DNA of 64,000 nucleotides from NCBI RefSeq assembly GCF_000763905.1, contig NZ_JRKN01000016.1:19529-83528 (forward strand). Direction: 5' to 3'. Source of the DNA: Paracoccus halophilus (GTDB taxonomy: Bacteria; Pseudomonadota; Alphaproteobacteria; Rhodobacterales; Rhodobacteraceae). Positions 32,908-42,999 of the stretch are shown piece after piece. The notes under the pieces are model-generated. The model was not told the origin of the DNA. It saw nothing but the letters and a program-made list of their open reading frames with translations, and searched no databases. A program made the position numbers and the translations under genes. Position 1 is the first letter of the stretch. Each line of letters opens with the position of its first letter.

Positions 32908-34962
32908 ATGCCATTGGACACCCCAAAAGACCCCGCAATCGCCGCCAAGGCCGCGCTTGACCCGGAGAATTTCGCGCTGGCGAACTGCATCCGCGCGCTG
33001 TCCATCGACGCGGTGAATGCCGCCAATTCCGGCCATCCCGGCGCCCCCATGGGCATGGCGGATGCGGCCACCGTCCTGTTCCGCAACCATCTGAAATTCG
33101 ATGCCAAAAACCCCGACTGGCCGGATCGCGACCGGTTCGTGCTGTCGAACGGTCATGCCTCGATGCTGCAATACAGCCTGCTGCATCTGACCGGTTACGA
33201 GGACATGACGCTGGATCAGGTCCGGAATTTCCGCCAATGGGGGGCGATCACCGCGGGCCATCCGGAATATGGCCATGCCAAGGGGATCGAGCTGACCACC
33301 GGCCCACTGGGCCAGGGGCTGGCCATGGCGGTCGGCATGGCGCTGGCCGAGCGTCGCCTGGCCGCCGAATTCGGGGGTGATCTGGTCGATCACCGGGTCT
33401 ATGTCATGCTGGGCGATGGCTGCCTGCAGGAAGGCATCGGGCAAGAGGCGATCAGCCTTGCCGGCCATCTGGGGCTGGGCAAGCTGATCGTGCTGTATGA
33501 CGACAATTCGATCACCATCGACGGCCCCACCTCGGTCAGCTTTTCCGAGGACGTGCCGGCCCGGCTGGCCGCCTGCGGCTGGCATGTGCAAAGCTGCGAC
33601 GGCCATGACGGCCGCGCGCTGGATGCGGCGATTGCGGCGGCCCGGGCCGAGACCGCAAAGCCCTCGCTGATCGCGATGAAGACGGTGATCGGCTTCGGCT
33701 CACCCAACAAGGCAGGCAGCCATGACGCCCATGGCGCACCGTTGGGCACCGACGAGGCCGCGCTGACCAAAGAGGCGCTTGCCTGGGCCGCCGCGCCCTT
33801 CGAGATCCCCTCAGATCTGGCGCAGAAATGGCGCGATATCGGCATCCGCGGTGCCAGCGATCGCGAGGCGTGGGAGGCGCGGCTGGCCGCGAAACCCGCC
33901 GAACTGCGCGATGAATTCGCCCGTCGCCTGTCAGGTACGCTGCCCGCCGGTTACGAGGACACGGTCAAGGCGGCCCGCGATGCGCTGTTCGCCGGGCCGC
34001 AAACGGTCGCCACACGCAAGGCCAGCCAGATGGCGCTGGAATCCCTGACCGCCGCCCTGCCCGAGATGCTCGGCGGCTCGGCCGATCTGACCGGGTCCAA
34101 TCTGACCCGCGTCAAGGCGGTGGACAGCCAGTATACGCGCGAGGCGCCGGGCCGCTATATCGGCTATGGCGTGCGCGAATTCGGCATGTCGGCGGCGATG
34201 AACGGGATCGCGCTGCATGGCGGCTTCATCCCCTATGGCGGCACTTTCCTCGTCTTCTCGGACTATGCCCGCAACGCCATCCGGCTGTCGGCGCTGATGG
34301 GAGTCGGGCCGATCTATGTCATGACTCATGACAGCATCGGGCTGGGCGAGGACGGCCCGACCCATCAGCCGATTGAGCATCTGGCCAGCCTGCGCGCGAT
34401 CCCCGGCCTGACCGTGCTGCGCCCCGCCGATACCGTCGAGACGCTGGAGGCCTGGGACATCGCCATTCGCAACCGCCATACGCCCTCGCTTCTGGCCCTG
34501 TCGCGGCAGGCCGTGCCGCAGCTGCGGCTCGAGGCCGGCGATGAGAACCTGACCGCGAAAGGCGCCTATGTCATCCGGCGGTTCGGCGAAGGCCGCGACC
34601 TGACCCTGATCGCCACCGGCACCGAGGTCGCGCTGGCGGTCGAGGCCGCCCAGGCGCTGCATGCCGAAGGCATGAGCGTCGCGGTTGTCTCGATGCCGTC
34701 GTGGGAGCTGTTCGACGCGCAGCCCGAGGCTTACCGCCAGGCCACGCTGGGTGACGCGCCGCGCATCGCGATCGAGGCAGCGGGGGTCTTTGGCTGGACC
34801 CGCTATGTGGCCAGCGAAGAGCATGTGATCGGCATGAAAGGCTTCGGGGCCTCTGCCCCGGCGGAAAGGCTGTATCAGGAGTTCGGGATCACAGCTGCCC
34901 GGATCGTCGAGCGCGCCAGAACCCTCGCCCTGGCCAGTCCCGCCAGTCAGGTCCTGGGCTGA
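32908..34962 (+). CDS. tkt: Transketolase
   Basis: A 684-residue TPP enzyme. Blocks seen are ANSGHPGAPMGMA, TAGHPEYGH, TTGPLGQG, the TPP motif GDGCLQEGI, YDDNSITIDG, YGVREFGMSAAMNGIALHGG, and HDSIGLGEDGPTHQPIEHL. It transfers two-carbon units between ketoses and aldoses, here most relevantly sedoheptulose 7-phosphate with glyceraldehyde 3-phosphate, or erythrose 4-phosphate directly. An AGAGGAG ribosome site precedes the ATG. It is divergent from deoR-eryH-eryI-fbp-fba, which suggests a dedicated copy for tetrose phosphate rather than the only transketolase of the cell. Confidence 0.93.
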   Translation: MPLDTPKDPAIAAKAALDPENFALANCIRALSIDAVNAANSGHPGAPMGMADAATVLFRNHLKFDAKNPDWPDRDRFVLSNGHASMLQYSLLHLTGYEDMTLDQVRNFRQWGAITAGHPEYGHAKGIELTTGPLGQGLAMAVGMALAERRLAAEFGGDLVDHRVYVMLGDGCLQEGIGQEAISLAGHLGLGKLIVLYDDNSITIDGPTSVSFSEDVPARLAACGWHVQSCDGHDGRALDAAIAAARAETAKPSLIAMKTVIGFGSPNKAGSHDAHGAPLGTDEAALTKEALAWAAAPFEIPSDLAQKWRDIGIRGASDREAWEARLAAKPAELRDEFARRLSGTLPAGYEDTVKAARDALFAGPQTVATRKASQMALESLTAALPEMLGGSADLTGSNLTRVKAVDSQYTREAPGRYIGYGVREFGMSAAMNGIALHGGFIPYGGTFLVFSDYARNAIRLSALMGVGPIYVMTHDSIGLGEDGPTHQPIEHLASLRAIPGLTVLRPADTVETLEAWDIAIRNRHTPSLLALSRQAVPQLRLEAGDENLTAKGAYVIRRFGEGRDLTLIATGTEVALAVEAAQALHAEGMSVAVVSMPSWELFDAQPEAYRQATLGDAPRIAIEAAGVFGWTRYVASEEHVIGMKGFGASAPAERLYQEFGITAARIVERARTLALASPASQVLG

Positions 34963-35134
34963 CATCGGGGCATAGCTGTCGCCCCCGCTTTTCGATGCCC
35001 TTCGAAGATGCGCCCCGTAACGCGCCACGCTGGGAGGCGGGATCAATGCCCGGCAGCGCAAGCTGGGCGGCTGCAGCCATGCGGACGCCAAGGAGTTCAC
35101 GGCCCGCCCCGCCGCCTTGTCGCGACATCCCGGC

Positions 35135-35240
35135 AGATCCTATCCCCTATCGGGGACAGGTTCATCCGGCACCGCTGGTTTTCATTAATGAAGACTGGCT
35201 GAAGACGAACACGGCGTCCTTGCGCGACCGAACCCGTTGA
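35135..35240 (+). pseudogene. Short remnant of an IS630-family transposase
   Basis: In the 356-base gap between tkt and argF, one frame reads YRGQVHPAPLVFINEDWLKT then NTASLRDR and a stop. This resembles the IS630 core IDPERLVFIDETWTKTNMAPLRG, including the first catalytic Asp region (here FINED, so the Asp is lost). Only about 30 codons are recognisable, with no terminal repeats, so it is a decayed fragment. The rest of the gap shows nothing. Confidence 0.5.
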
Positions 35241-35318
35241 TCAGACATTTCCCGATTTCATTGGTCCGAAACGCGCGCCGGCATCAAACCATTTCAGAAC
35301 CGTCAGGCGCCGCCGCCC

Positions 35319-36245
35319 CTATACCGCCAGACACCAGCGCATGACGGCCTTTTGCGCGTGCAGCCGGTTTTCGGCCTCATCGAAGATGACCGAATTCGGC
35401 CCGTCCATGACCTCGCTCGTGACCTCGTCATCGCGATGCGCCGGCAGGCAATGCATGAACAGAGCGTCCGGTTTGGCCTGCCCCATCAGCAGCTTGTTCA
35501 CCTGATAGCCACGCAGCTGATTGTGCCGCCGCTCGCGCGCGGATTGCGGGTCATGCATCGAAACCCAGGTATCGGTCACCACCAGATCGGCGCCTTCGAC
35601 GGCCTTCATCGGGTCGCGCTCGATCACCGCCTGCACCCCCTGGGCGCGGGCGAAATCCAGCGCCTCGCGTTCGGGATCCAGCGGCTGCGGCCCGGTAAAG
35701 GTGAAATCGAACCCGAATTGCCCGGCGCCATGGATCATGCTGGCGCAGACATTGTTGCCATCCCCGGACCAGACCACCTTTTTCCCGGCAATCGGGCCGC
35801 GATGCTCCTCGAAGGTCATCACATCGGCCATGATCTGGCAGGGATGCGTGCGGTTGGTCAGCCCGTTGATCACCGGCACGCTGGCATATTCCGCCATCTC
35901 GAGCAGCGTCACCTCTTCGAAGGTGCGGATCATGATCAGATCGACATAGCGCGACAGGACGCGGGCGGTATCGGCGATGGTTTCGCCGTGACCCAGCTGC
36001 ATTTCCTTGCCCGACAGAACCATGGTCTGCCCGCCCATCTGGCGCACGCCCAGATCGAAACTGACCCGGGTCCGGGTCGAAGGCTTTTCAAAGATCAGCG
36101 CGACCATCCGGTTCCTGAGCGGCTGTTCCGCATCGGGGGCGCCCCTGGGCTGGCCGGCGCGGGCGTCCTTCATCGCGCGCGCGGCATCAATCATGCGCCG
36201 CAAATCTGCCTTGTCGGTGGTGTCGATACCTAGAAAACTGTTCAT
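35319..36245 (-). CDS. argF: Ornithine carbamoyltransferase
   Basis: A 308-residue enzyme making citrulline from ornithine and carbamoyl phosphate. The carbamoyl-phosphate site is [12 protein letters not shown], with HPCQ and LGHGE-type blocks. The ornithine site is near TDTWVSMHD, and the catalytic cysteine is in FMHCLPAHR. The ATG start at 36245 (MNSFLGID) is chosen over a TTG ten codons upstream. It lies 216 bases after argD on the same strand; the gap is long for an operon but no terminator is visible. argH, another arginine gene, is at the left edge of the window. Confidence 0.94.
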   Translation of the reverse strand: MNSFLGIDTTDKADLRRMIDAARAMKDARAGQPRGAPDAEQPLRNRMVALIFEKPSTRTRVSFDLGVRQMGGQTMVLSGKEMQLGHGETIADTARVLSRYVDLIMIRTFEEVTLLEMAEYASVPVINGLTNRTHPCQIMADVMTFEEHRGPIAGKKVVWSGDGNNVCASMIHGAGQFGFDFTFTGPQPLDPEREALDFARAQGVQAVIERDPMKAVEGADLVVTDTWVSMHDPQSARERRHNQLRGYQVNKLLMGQAKPDALFMHCLPAHRDDEVTSEVMDGPNSVIFDEAENRLHAQKAVMRWCLAV

Positions 36246-36461
36246 GTCTGGCTGTCTTTCGGAATGATCGGACAAGCAAGCCGCTTTACCGATACGAGGT
36301 CAAGGCCCAAGCCGGAGGCGGCAAGGGTTCCCAAGGCGGATTCCCTGCTGACCGACGCATCGGTGCCGCGCCAGCACGCCCGGCACCCGCCCGATTCCCG
36401 AAACACCACACCGGCGCGTGGCAGCCGACCCGCCGGACAGATGGAACCAAGGCCGCATGCG

Positions 36462-37634
36462 CTAGCCCTGAAGCCGCGCGGCGGCGCGATCCAGCCGGGC
36501 GACGGCCTCGCCGATTTCCTCATCGGTGATGGTCAGCGGCGGCAAGAGACGCAGGGTGTTGTCCGCCGCGGCCACGGTCAGGACATGCTCGGCATAGCCC
36601 GCCCGGACCAGATCCGCCGGCGCCACCTTGCATTTCAGCCCCAGCATCAGCCCCTGCCCGCGCACCAGCTCGAAAACATCGGGATGCGCGGCGACCAGAC
36701 CTTCCAGCTTTTGCCGCAGCAGGCCGGCCTTGCGGTTCACCTCGGCCAGAAAGGCGGGCTCGGTCACGATCTCCATGACCCGGGTCCCGACCGCGCAGGC
36801 AAGCGGATTGCCGCCATAGGTCGAGCCGTGGCTGCCCGCGACCATGGCCGAGGCCGCGTTTTCCGTGGCCAGCACCGCGCCCAGCGGAAAGCCGCCGCCG
36901 ATGCCCTTGGCGACCATCATGATATCGGGGATAATGCCGGCATATTCATGCGCGAAGAGCTTGCCGGTCCGGCCCATGCCGGACTGCACCTCATCCAGCA
37001 CCAGCAGGGCGCCGGTGCGGTCGCAGAGCTGCCGGATCAGGCGCAGATCCTCGTCGGCAAGCGGGCGGATGCCGCCCTCGCCCTGCACCGGCTCCAGCAT
37101 CACGGCGGCGGTGCGGTCGCTGATCGCGGCCTCCAGCGCCGCCATGTCCGCCCAGGGCAATTGCCGGAAGCCGGGCATCAGCGGCCCGAACCCCTTGACC
37201 ATCTTTTCCGAGCCGGCCGCCGCGATTGCCCCGGTCGAGCGGCCATGGAACGCGCCCTCGAAGGTCAGGATCTCGTACCGCTCGGGGTCGCCCTGTTCGG
37301 CCCAGTACTTGCGCACCATCTTGATCGCCAGCTCGGCCGCCTCGGTGCCGGAATTGGTGATGAAGGCGGTGTCGGCGAAAGTATGCTCGACCAGCAGATC
37401 GGCCAGCCTTTCCTGCTGCGGGATCTGATAGATGTTCGAGACATGCCAGATCCTGCCCGCCTGTCCGGTCAGCGCGGCGACCAGTTCGGGATGCGCATGG
37501 CCAAGCGCGTTCACCGCGATGCCCGCGCCAAGGTCCAGATATCGCGTCCCGTCCGTCGCGATGGCCCAGCTGCCCTCACCCCGTTCAAAGGCGATGTCGG
37601 CGCGGTTATAGGTCGGCAGGACGTGCGAAATCAT
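36462..37634 (-). CDS. argD: Acetylornithine aminotransferase
   Basis: A 390-residue class III PLP aminotransferase for arginine synthesis, converting N-acetylglutamate semialdehyde to N-acetylornithine. Blocks are LPTYNRADIAFERGEGSW, DLGAGIAVNALGHAHPE, the PLP aspartate in LLVLDEVQSGMGRTG, and the Schiff-base lysine in MMVAKGIGGGFPLGA. The ending NTLRLLPPLTITDEEIGEAV is typical of ArgD. It precedes argF, as in many Rhodobacteraceae. A dual role with succinyldiaminopimelate is common in the family. Confidence 0.93.
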   Translation of the reverse strand: MISHVLPTYNRADIAFERGEGSWAIATDGTRYLDLGAGIAVNALGHAHPELVAALTGQAGRIWHVSNIYQIPQQERLADLLVEHTFADTAFITNSGTEAAELAIKMVRKYWAEQGDPERYEILTFEGAFHGRSTGAIAAAGSEKMVKGFGPLMPGFRQLPWADMAALEAAISDRTAAVMLEPVQGEGGIRPLADEDLRLIRQLCDRTGALLVLDEVQSGMGRTGKLFAHEYAGIIPDIMMVAKGIGGGFPLGAVLATENAASAMVAGSHGSTYGGNPLACAVGTRVMEIVTEPAFLAEVNRKAGLLRQKLEGLVAAHPDVFELVRGQGLMLGLKCKVAPADLVRAGYAEHVLTVAAADNTLRLLPPLTITDEEIGEAVARLDRAAARLQG

Positions 37635-37801
37635 GGAATTGTCCTCTTACAGGCGATGGCCGCGGTATGGCGGTGGCAAAAGGTGACGAAAAGGCAGGCG
37701 CGATCGGACGTCGAGGCGTCAACGTCGGGGACAGGCGATATGGGCGGCCCGGATGATCATGGCTTTCGCATAGCGGCAAATTCGGGGCGGCGCAACGGGT
37801 T

Positions 37802-38623
37802 TCACGGCTTCATCCGATAGCCGGTGGCCAGCCAGCGCCAGGCCAGCAGCAGAACCAGCGCGACGGCCAGCGCGCAGACGACCAGCCCGCGCAGCGGCGG
37901 CGCGTCCGATACCCCAGCGACGCCATAACGCGCGCCGTCGATCAGGTAGAAGATCGGGTTCCAGTGCGCGAGGGTGCGGAACGGCTCGGGCAGGGCCTGC
38001 ACCGAATAGAAGGTCCCCGACAGAAAGGACAGCGGCGTGACGATGAAATTGGTGATCGCCGCCATCTGGTCGAATTTCTGCGCCACGATCCCGCCCAGCA
38101 GGCCCAGCCCGCCCATCAGCAGCGCGCCCAGAACCACAAAGGCCAGCATCCACAGCGGATGCGCGATCCCCTGCCCGATGACCAGCGCCATGCCGATGGC
38201 GATCACCGTCGCGACGATCAGCGCCCGCAGGAGCGAGCCGATCAGATAGCCTGCCAGGATCTCGCCCGCCGACAGCGGCGGCATCAGCGTATCGACGATA
38301 TTGCCCTGCATCTTGGCCGAGATGATGCTGGACGAGGTATTGGCGAATGCGTTCTGGATCACCGTCATCATCAGGATGCCCGGCCCCAGAAAGGCCAGAT
38401 AGGACAGGCCCATGATCTCGCCCCGGTTCTGACCCAGGGCCAGGGCAAAGACCACGACGAACAGGCCGGCCGTCACCAGCGGCGCCAGAACTGTCTGCTG
38501 CCAGACATTCATGAAGCGCATCACCTCGCGCCGGGCCAGGGTATAAAGGCCCAGCCAGTTGATCCGGCCGAAACGGCGCACCCCCATCTGGCGATTTCCG
38601 GGGCTGGACTGGAGCGGTTGCAT
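37802..38623 (-). CDS. ABC-2 type transporter permease
   Basis: A 273-residue integral membrane protein with six hydrophobic segments (first TVLAPLVTAGLFVVVFALALG). The ABC-2 permease signature SGTFYSVQALPEPFRTLAHWNPIFYLIDGARYGVAG is near the end. This architecture pairs with a separate ATPase in exporters of drugs, polysaccharides or lipids. No ATPase gene is adjacent, so its partner is elsewhere and the substrate is unknown. Either M1 or M13 may start it. It is divergent from gcrA across 132 bases. Confidence 0.82.
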   Translation of the reverse strand: MQPLQSSPGNRQMGVRRFGRINWLGLYTLARREVMRFMNVWQQTVLAPLVTAGLFVVVFALALGQNRGEIMGLSYLAFLGPGILMMTVIQNAFANTSSSIISAKMQGNIVDTLMPPLSAGEILAGYLIGSLLRALIVATVIAIGMALVIGQGIAHPLWMLAFVVLGALLMGGLGLLGGIVAQKFDQMAAITNFIVTPLSFLSGTFYSVQALPEPFRTLAHWNPIFYLIDGARYGVAGVSDAPPLRGLVVCALAVALVLLLAWRWLATGYRMKP

Positions 38624-38755
38624 CGCTGCCTCCTTGAACTTGCGGCATCGGACGGGTAAATCTGGCTATCCCCGGATTTAAGGCGGGGTTTCGCGGAATT
38701 GAAGCCACAAGTAGCATAGGGCACCGGGACCGACCCGGCGCAGGAAAGGCAAGCC

Positions 38756-39191
<436 letters not shown>

Positions 39192-39647
39192 ATGCCGCAT
39201 CTGCCCCGGCTTGCCGCGCTGGCGGTGACGCTGGACGGCAGCGGCGACGGCTTGCGCGTCCTGCTGGTCCGGCGCCGCAATCCCCCCGATGCCGGGCTAT
39301 GGGGCTTTCCCGGCGGCCATGTCGAACCCGGCGAGACCGGCCTTGCCGCCGCCGCCCGCGAACTGGCCGAGGAAACCGGCATCACCGCCCGCCCGCGCGG
39401 CTATATCGACAATATCGACGTGATCGAACGCACCGCCGATGGCAGCCTGCGCTTTCACTTTCTTCTGGCGGCGGTGCTTTGCGAATATGTCTCGGGCCGG
39501 CCGGTCGCGGGTGACGATGCGCTGGATGCCCGCTGGATCGCGGCGGATGACGTGCTGTCGGCCAGATTGCCGCTCAGCGCGCGGGTGCCCGAAACCTTGG
39601 CCAAGGCGCTTGCCCTGGCCGGCCTTGGGCGCACGAATTCGGGCTGA
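39192..39647 (+). CDS. Nudix hydrolase
   Basis: A 151-residue Nudix protein. The complete box, G-x5-E-x7-REL-x-EE-x-G, is at [20 protein letters not shown] followed by ETGI. The start [24 protein letters not shown] and the ending region are typical of ADP-ribose or nucleotide pyrophosphatases of the MutT group. The ATG directly follows the gcrA TAG, so the genes are translationally adjacent. The substrate cannot be named. Confidence 0.88.
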   Translation: MPHLPRLAALAVTLDGSGDGLRVLLVRRRNPPDAGLWGFPGGHVEPGETGLAAAARELAEETGITARPRGYIDNIDVIERTADGSLRFHFLLAAVLCEYVSGRPVAGDDALDARWIAADDVLSARLPLSARVPETLAKALALAGLGRTNSG

Positions 39648-40309
39648 CCGATTGCGCTGGCGACCGGATCGGCCTGCCGCGACCGCGCGAAATAGACCAC
39701 CGCCTGCACCAGCAGGATCGCCATGCCGAGTTCCAGGATCTCTTCGAGCCGGCCGGCCAGCGTGCCCTGCCATTGCTCAAGCTCGATGCCAAGCGGCGCC
39801 AGCTTGCGGCCCAGCCCGTCCAGCGATTTCGACACCACAAGCAGCACCGCGCCGATCCCGACCAGCCAGCTTGGCACCGCGCCTTCGCGCAGTCCGCGCC
39901 ACCACAGCGGCAGGTTCAGAAACATCAGCCGCAACCCGCAGATCACGATCAGCAGCACCACCGCGAGGCCGATCGCCTTTTCCCATAGCGGCGCGCCACC
40001 GGAATAGAGGCGCAGCTGCAGCACGCCCTCGGTCGTGAAACGCTTGTCGAAATCCATCTCGCGCAGCGCCATCAGCGTCAGGATCATCGGAATATGCCAT
40101 TGTCCGCGCACCGATTTCGCCATGCCAAGGGCCAGCCAGGCCAGCGCCGCGAACAGCAGCAGCAGATAGGACATGACCTCGATGCTGTGCCCCTCCTTGA
40201 AGATCAGCCGCACCTCGTCCTGGGTCAGCAGGTCGAACCCGACCGCAGTCAGCCCCAGGCCAAGCTGCAGGTTCAGAAACAGGGACGGGTTCGGGCGAAG
40301 GTTCGGCAT
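39455..40309 (-). CDS. Uncharacterised multi-pass membrane protein
   Basis: A 284-residue protein of no family I recognise. About five hydrophobic segments occur: [64 protein letters not shown] and [15 protein letters not shown] soluble loop between the second and third contains [16 protein letters not shown]. The membrane part and its ATG at 40309 look genuine. The last 65 residues or so lie antisense to the Nudix gene and look like low-complexity shadow sequence. Either the true stop was lost or the tail is tolerated. It is convergent with the Nudix gene. Confidence 0.65.
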   Translation of the reverse strand: MPNLRPNPSLFLNLQLGLGLTAVGFDLLTQDEVRLIFKEGHSIEVMSYLLLLFAALAWLALGMAKSVRGQWHIPMILTLMALREMDFDKRFTTEGVLQLRLYSGGAPLWEKAIGLAVVLLIVICGLRLMFLNLPLWWRGLREGAVPSWLVGIGAVLLVVSKSLDGLGRKLAPLGIELEQWQGTLAGRLEEILELGMAILLVQAVVYFARSRQADPVASAIGQPEFVRPRPARASALAKVSGTRALSGNLADSTSSAAIQRASSASSPATGRPETYSQSTAARRK

Positions 40310-40523
40310 GGGTAATCTCGTTTCGGACGGGCCGGAATGACGCAGGCGCCAGCGGATGCTGGCCGCAGCATAACCGGACGATACTTGATTGTCACTGGAT
40401 CGTTACATATCGGACATATGGTCGCGCGACGGCGGTTTTCAACTGTGACGCGGCGGGACAGGTCTCTGGTCTTCGCCAGTTCCGGCGGCTAAATACGGGC
40501 CACGAAAGTTACAGGATCCGTAT

Positions 40524-42242
40524 ATGGCCCGGCATCTCATCACCTCGGCGATCCCATACATCAACGGGATCAAGCATCTCGGCAATCTGGTCGGCTCGCA
40601 GCTTCCCGCCGATCTCTATGCGCGATACCTGCGCGAACGCGGGCATGAGGTGATGTTCATCTGCGCCACCGACGAACACGGCACGCCGGCCGAACTGGCC
40701 GCCCGCAAGGCCGGCCAGCCGGTCGCCATCTATTGCGCCGAGATGCATCAGGTCCAGGCCGCCATCGCGCGGGATTTCGGCCTGTCCTTCGACCATTTCG
40801 GCCGCTCGTCGTCGGAACGCAACCACGTCCTGACCCAGCATTTCGCCGGCAAGCTGGACGAAAACGGCTGGATCACCGAGGTCGAGGAAAGCCAGGTTTA
40901 TTCCGTCGATGACGGCCGCTTCCTGCCCGACCGCTATATCGAGGGCACTTGCCCCAATTGCGGCTATGACAAGGCCCGTGGCGACCAGTGCGAGAACTGC
41001 ACCAAGCAGCTGGACCCGACCGACCTGATCGAGCCGCGCTCGGCCGTCTCCGGCTCGACCAATCTCGAGGTGCGCAAGACGAAGCACCTTTATCTGCGCC
41101 AGAGCGCGCTGAAGCAGCAGCTGGCGGAATGGATCGACGGCAAGAGCGACTGGCCGATCCTGACCACCTCGATCGCGAAGAAATGGCTGAACGACGGCGA
41201 CGGGCTGCAGGATCGCGGCATCACCCGCGATCTGGACTGGGGCATCCCGGTGAAAAAGGGCGACAAGCCCTGGCCGGGGATGGAAGGCAAGGTCTTCTAT
41301 GTCTGGTTCGACGCGCCCATCGAATATATCGCCGGCACCGCCGAATGGGCCGATGCGCAGGGCCGCCCCGATTCCGACTGGCGCCGCTGGTGGCGCCTGG
41401 ACGAGGGCGCAGGCGACGTGACCTATACCCAGTTCATGGGCAAGGATAACGTGCCCTTCCACACGCTGGGCTTTCCGGCCACGATCATCGGCTCGGGCGA
41501 GCCGTGGAAGCTGGTCGATTACATCAAGTCCTTCAACTACCTGACCTATGACGGCGGCCAGTTCTCGACCAGCCAGGGACGCGGCGTGTTCATGGATCAG
41601 GCGCTGTCGATCCTGCCGGCCGATTACTGGCGCTGGTGGCTGTTGTCGCATGCGCCCGAATCCGGCGACAGCGAGTTCACCTGGGACAATTTCCAGCAAT
41701 CGGTGAACAAGGATCTGGCCGATGTGCTGGGCAATTTCGTCAGCCGGATCACCAAGTTCTGCCGCAGCAAGTTCGGCGAGACGGTCCCCGAGGGCGGCAG
41801 CTACGGCCCCGAGGAAGAGGCCCTGATCGAGGCGCTGACCAGCCGCATCCGCGCCTATGAGGGCTTCATGGACCATATGGAGATCCGCAAATCGGCCGCC
41901 GAGCTGCGCGCGATCTGGGTGCTGGGCAACGAATATCTGCAATCCGCAGCGCCCTGGTCCACCTTCAAGACCGAGCCCGAGCGCGCCGCCATGCAGGTCC
42001 GGCTGGGTTTGAACCTGATCCGGCTTTACGCGGTGCTGTCCTCGGCCTTCATCCCGTTTGCCTCGGATGCGATGCTGTCGGCGATGCGGACCGACAACCG
42101 CGACTGGCCCGACGACATCCGCGCGGCGCTGCAAGCCCTGCCCGCCGGCCATGCCTTCATCGTGCCCGAGGTGCTGTTCGCCAAGATCAGCGACGAAAGC
42201 CGCGACGAATGGCGCGAACGTTTCAAGGGGATTCGCGGCTGA
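40524..42242 (+). CDS. metG: Methionyl-tRNA synthetase
   Basis: A 572-residue class I aminoacyl-tRNA synthetase charging initiator and elongator tRNA-Met. The HIGH-type motif is HLGN ([16 protein letters not shown]). The zinc knuckle is [17 protein letters not shown]. The KMSKS position reads FSTSQGRGV, the usual alphaproteobacterial form. The anticodon-binding helical domain follows, and there is no C-terminal dimerisation domain. AGGAT precedes the ATG. It is separated by 214 bases from the divergent membrane protein and followed by a tRNA-Leu gene. Confidence 0.94.
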   Translation: MARHLITSAIPYINGIKHLGNLVGSQLPADLYARYLRERGHEVMFICATDEHGTPAELAARKAGQPVAIYCAEMHQVQAAIARDFGLSFDHFGRSSSERNHVLTQHFAGKLDENGWITEVEESQVYSVDDGRFLPDRYIEGTCPNCGYDKARGDQCENCTKQLDPTDLIEPRSAVSGSTNLEVRKTKHLYLRQSALKQQLAEWIDGKSDWPILTTSIAKKWLNDGDGLQDRGITRDLDWGIPVKKGDKPWPGMEGKVFYVWFDAPIEYIAGTAEWADAQGRPDSDWRRWWRLDEGAGDVTYTQFMGKDNVPFHTLGFPATIIGSGEPWKLVDYIKSFNYLTYDGGQFSTSQGRGVFMDQALSILPADYWRWWLLSHAPESGDSEFTWDNFQQSVNKDLADVLGNFVSRITKFCRSKFGETVPEGGSYGPEEEALIEALTSRIRAYEGFMDHMEIRKSAAELRAIWVLGNEYLQSAAPWSTFKTEPERAAMQVRLGLNLIRLYAVLSSAFIPFASDAMLSAMRTDNRDWPDDIRAALQALPAGHAFIVPEVLFAKISDESRDEWRERFKGIRG

Positions 42243-42343
42243 ACCCGGCCGCCTGTCGCACGCCCCCGCCCGGCCCGCCGGCGGCGCCCTCCATGCAGGT
42301 CAGGCTTGCCAAGCGCCGTGATGCCCGCTAGCCAAGCGCCGGC

Positions 42344-42429
42344 GCGGGCGTGGCGGAATGGTAGACGCATGGGACTTAAACTCCCTGGGGCGCAAGCCTG
42401 TGCGGGTTCAAGTCCCGCCGCCCGCACCA
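42344..42429 (+). tRNA. tRNA-Leu(UAA), CCA encoded
   Basis: An 86-base class II tRNA. The acceptor stem GCGGGCG (42344-42350) pairs with CGCCCGC (42419-42425), then discriminator A and encoded CCA. The D arm is GGCGGAATGGTAGACGC. The anticodon loop CTTAAAC gives anticodon TAA at 42377-42379. There is a variable arm typical of leucine, and the T arm GCGGG-TTCAAGT-CCCGC. Confidence 0.97.
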
Positions 42430-42478
42430 CCCGCTCCCGCGCCGGACCGGCCGCAAACGGCAATCCGACGCCGGAACC

Positions 42479-42506
42479 GCGGACAGCCCCTGCAGAGACT
42501 GTCCGC
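42479..42506 (+). terminator. Weak hairpin downstream of tRNA-Leu
   Basis: Arms GCGGACAG (42479-42486) and CTGTCCGC (42499-42506) around a 12-base loop, 50 bases after the tRNA. No T-run follows (GATCGCAGAAAAA). It may be a processing or termination signal. The rest of the 309-base gap to the DUF4170 gene shows nothing else recognisable. Confidence 0.4.
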
Positions 42507-42738
42507 GATCGCAGAAAAACGGCAGGAGAAAGCACACCGGTCCACCTTCCCTGCCCCCCGGGCGATCCTTACCACCACGTTCAGACCTTCCGGGCCGATC
42601 TTTCTGCCGGCCAGACCTTTTTACGACGCAAGACGATTCGCCGCAAACACCTAGAACCATCGGATTTATACAATTCATCTTGGTTCGCCCGCGCCACTCG
42701 GTTAGGTTCGCGCCGGACGACCCATGCAGGAGAACATG

Positions 42739-42984
42739 ATGGCGCAGCGCCTTCACCTTGTTTTCGGCGGTGAGCTGACCGACCCTTCGCGCTCCGAGTT
42801 CCGCGACACCGACAAGATACATATTGTCGGGATCTTTCCGAACTACCAGACCGCCTATGCCGCCTGGAAGGCCGAGGCGCAGCGCACCGTGGACAGCGCC
42901 CATACGCGTTATTTCATCGCCCACCTGCACCGGCTGCGCGACGAAGAACGCGAGGTCAGCCCGACCGAGGAACTGGGCGGCTGA
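42739..42984 (+). CDS. DUF4170 protein
   Basis: An 81-residue soluble protein, MAQRLHLVFGGELTDPSRSE, then DKIHIVGIFPNYQTAYAAWK and HTRYFIAHLHRL, the standard DUF4170 pattern of Rhodobacterales. The function is unestablished; it regularly precedes waaA and lpxK, as here, hinting at a link to lipid A-Kdo assembly. The second of two adjacent ATGs is taken because it gives better spacing from AGGAG. Confidence 0.82.
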   Translation: MAQRLHLVFGGELTDPSRSEFRDTDKIHIVGIFPNYQTAYAAWKAEAQRTVDSAHTRYFIAHLHRLRDEEREVSPTEELGG

Positions 42985-42999
42985 TCCCGCCCCGACCGG

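Noticed and set aside
40509..42152. Minus-strand 547-codon open frame over metG
   Set aside because: Antisense of an intact methionyl-tRNA synthetase; repetitive hydrophobic/His composition typical of shadow frames.
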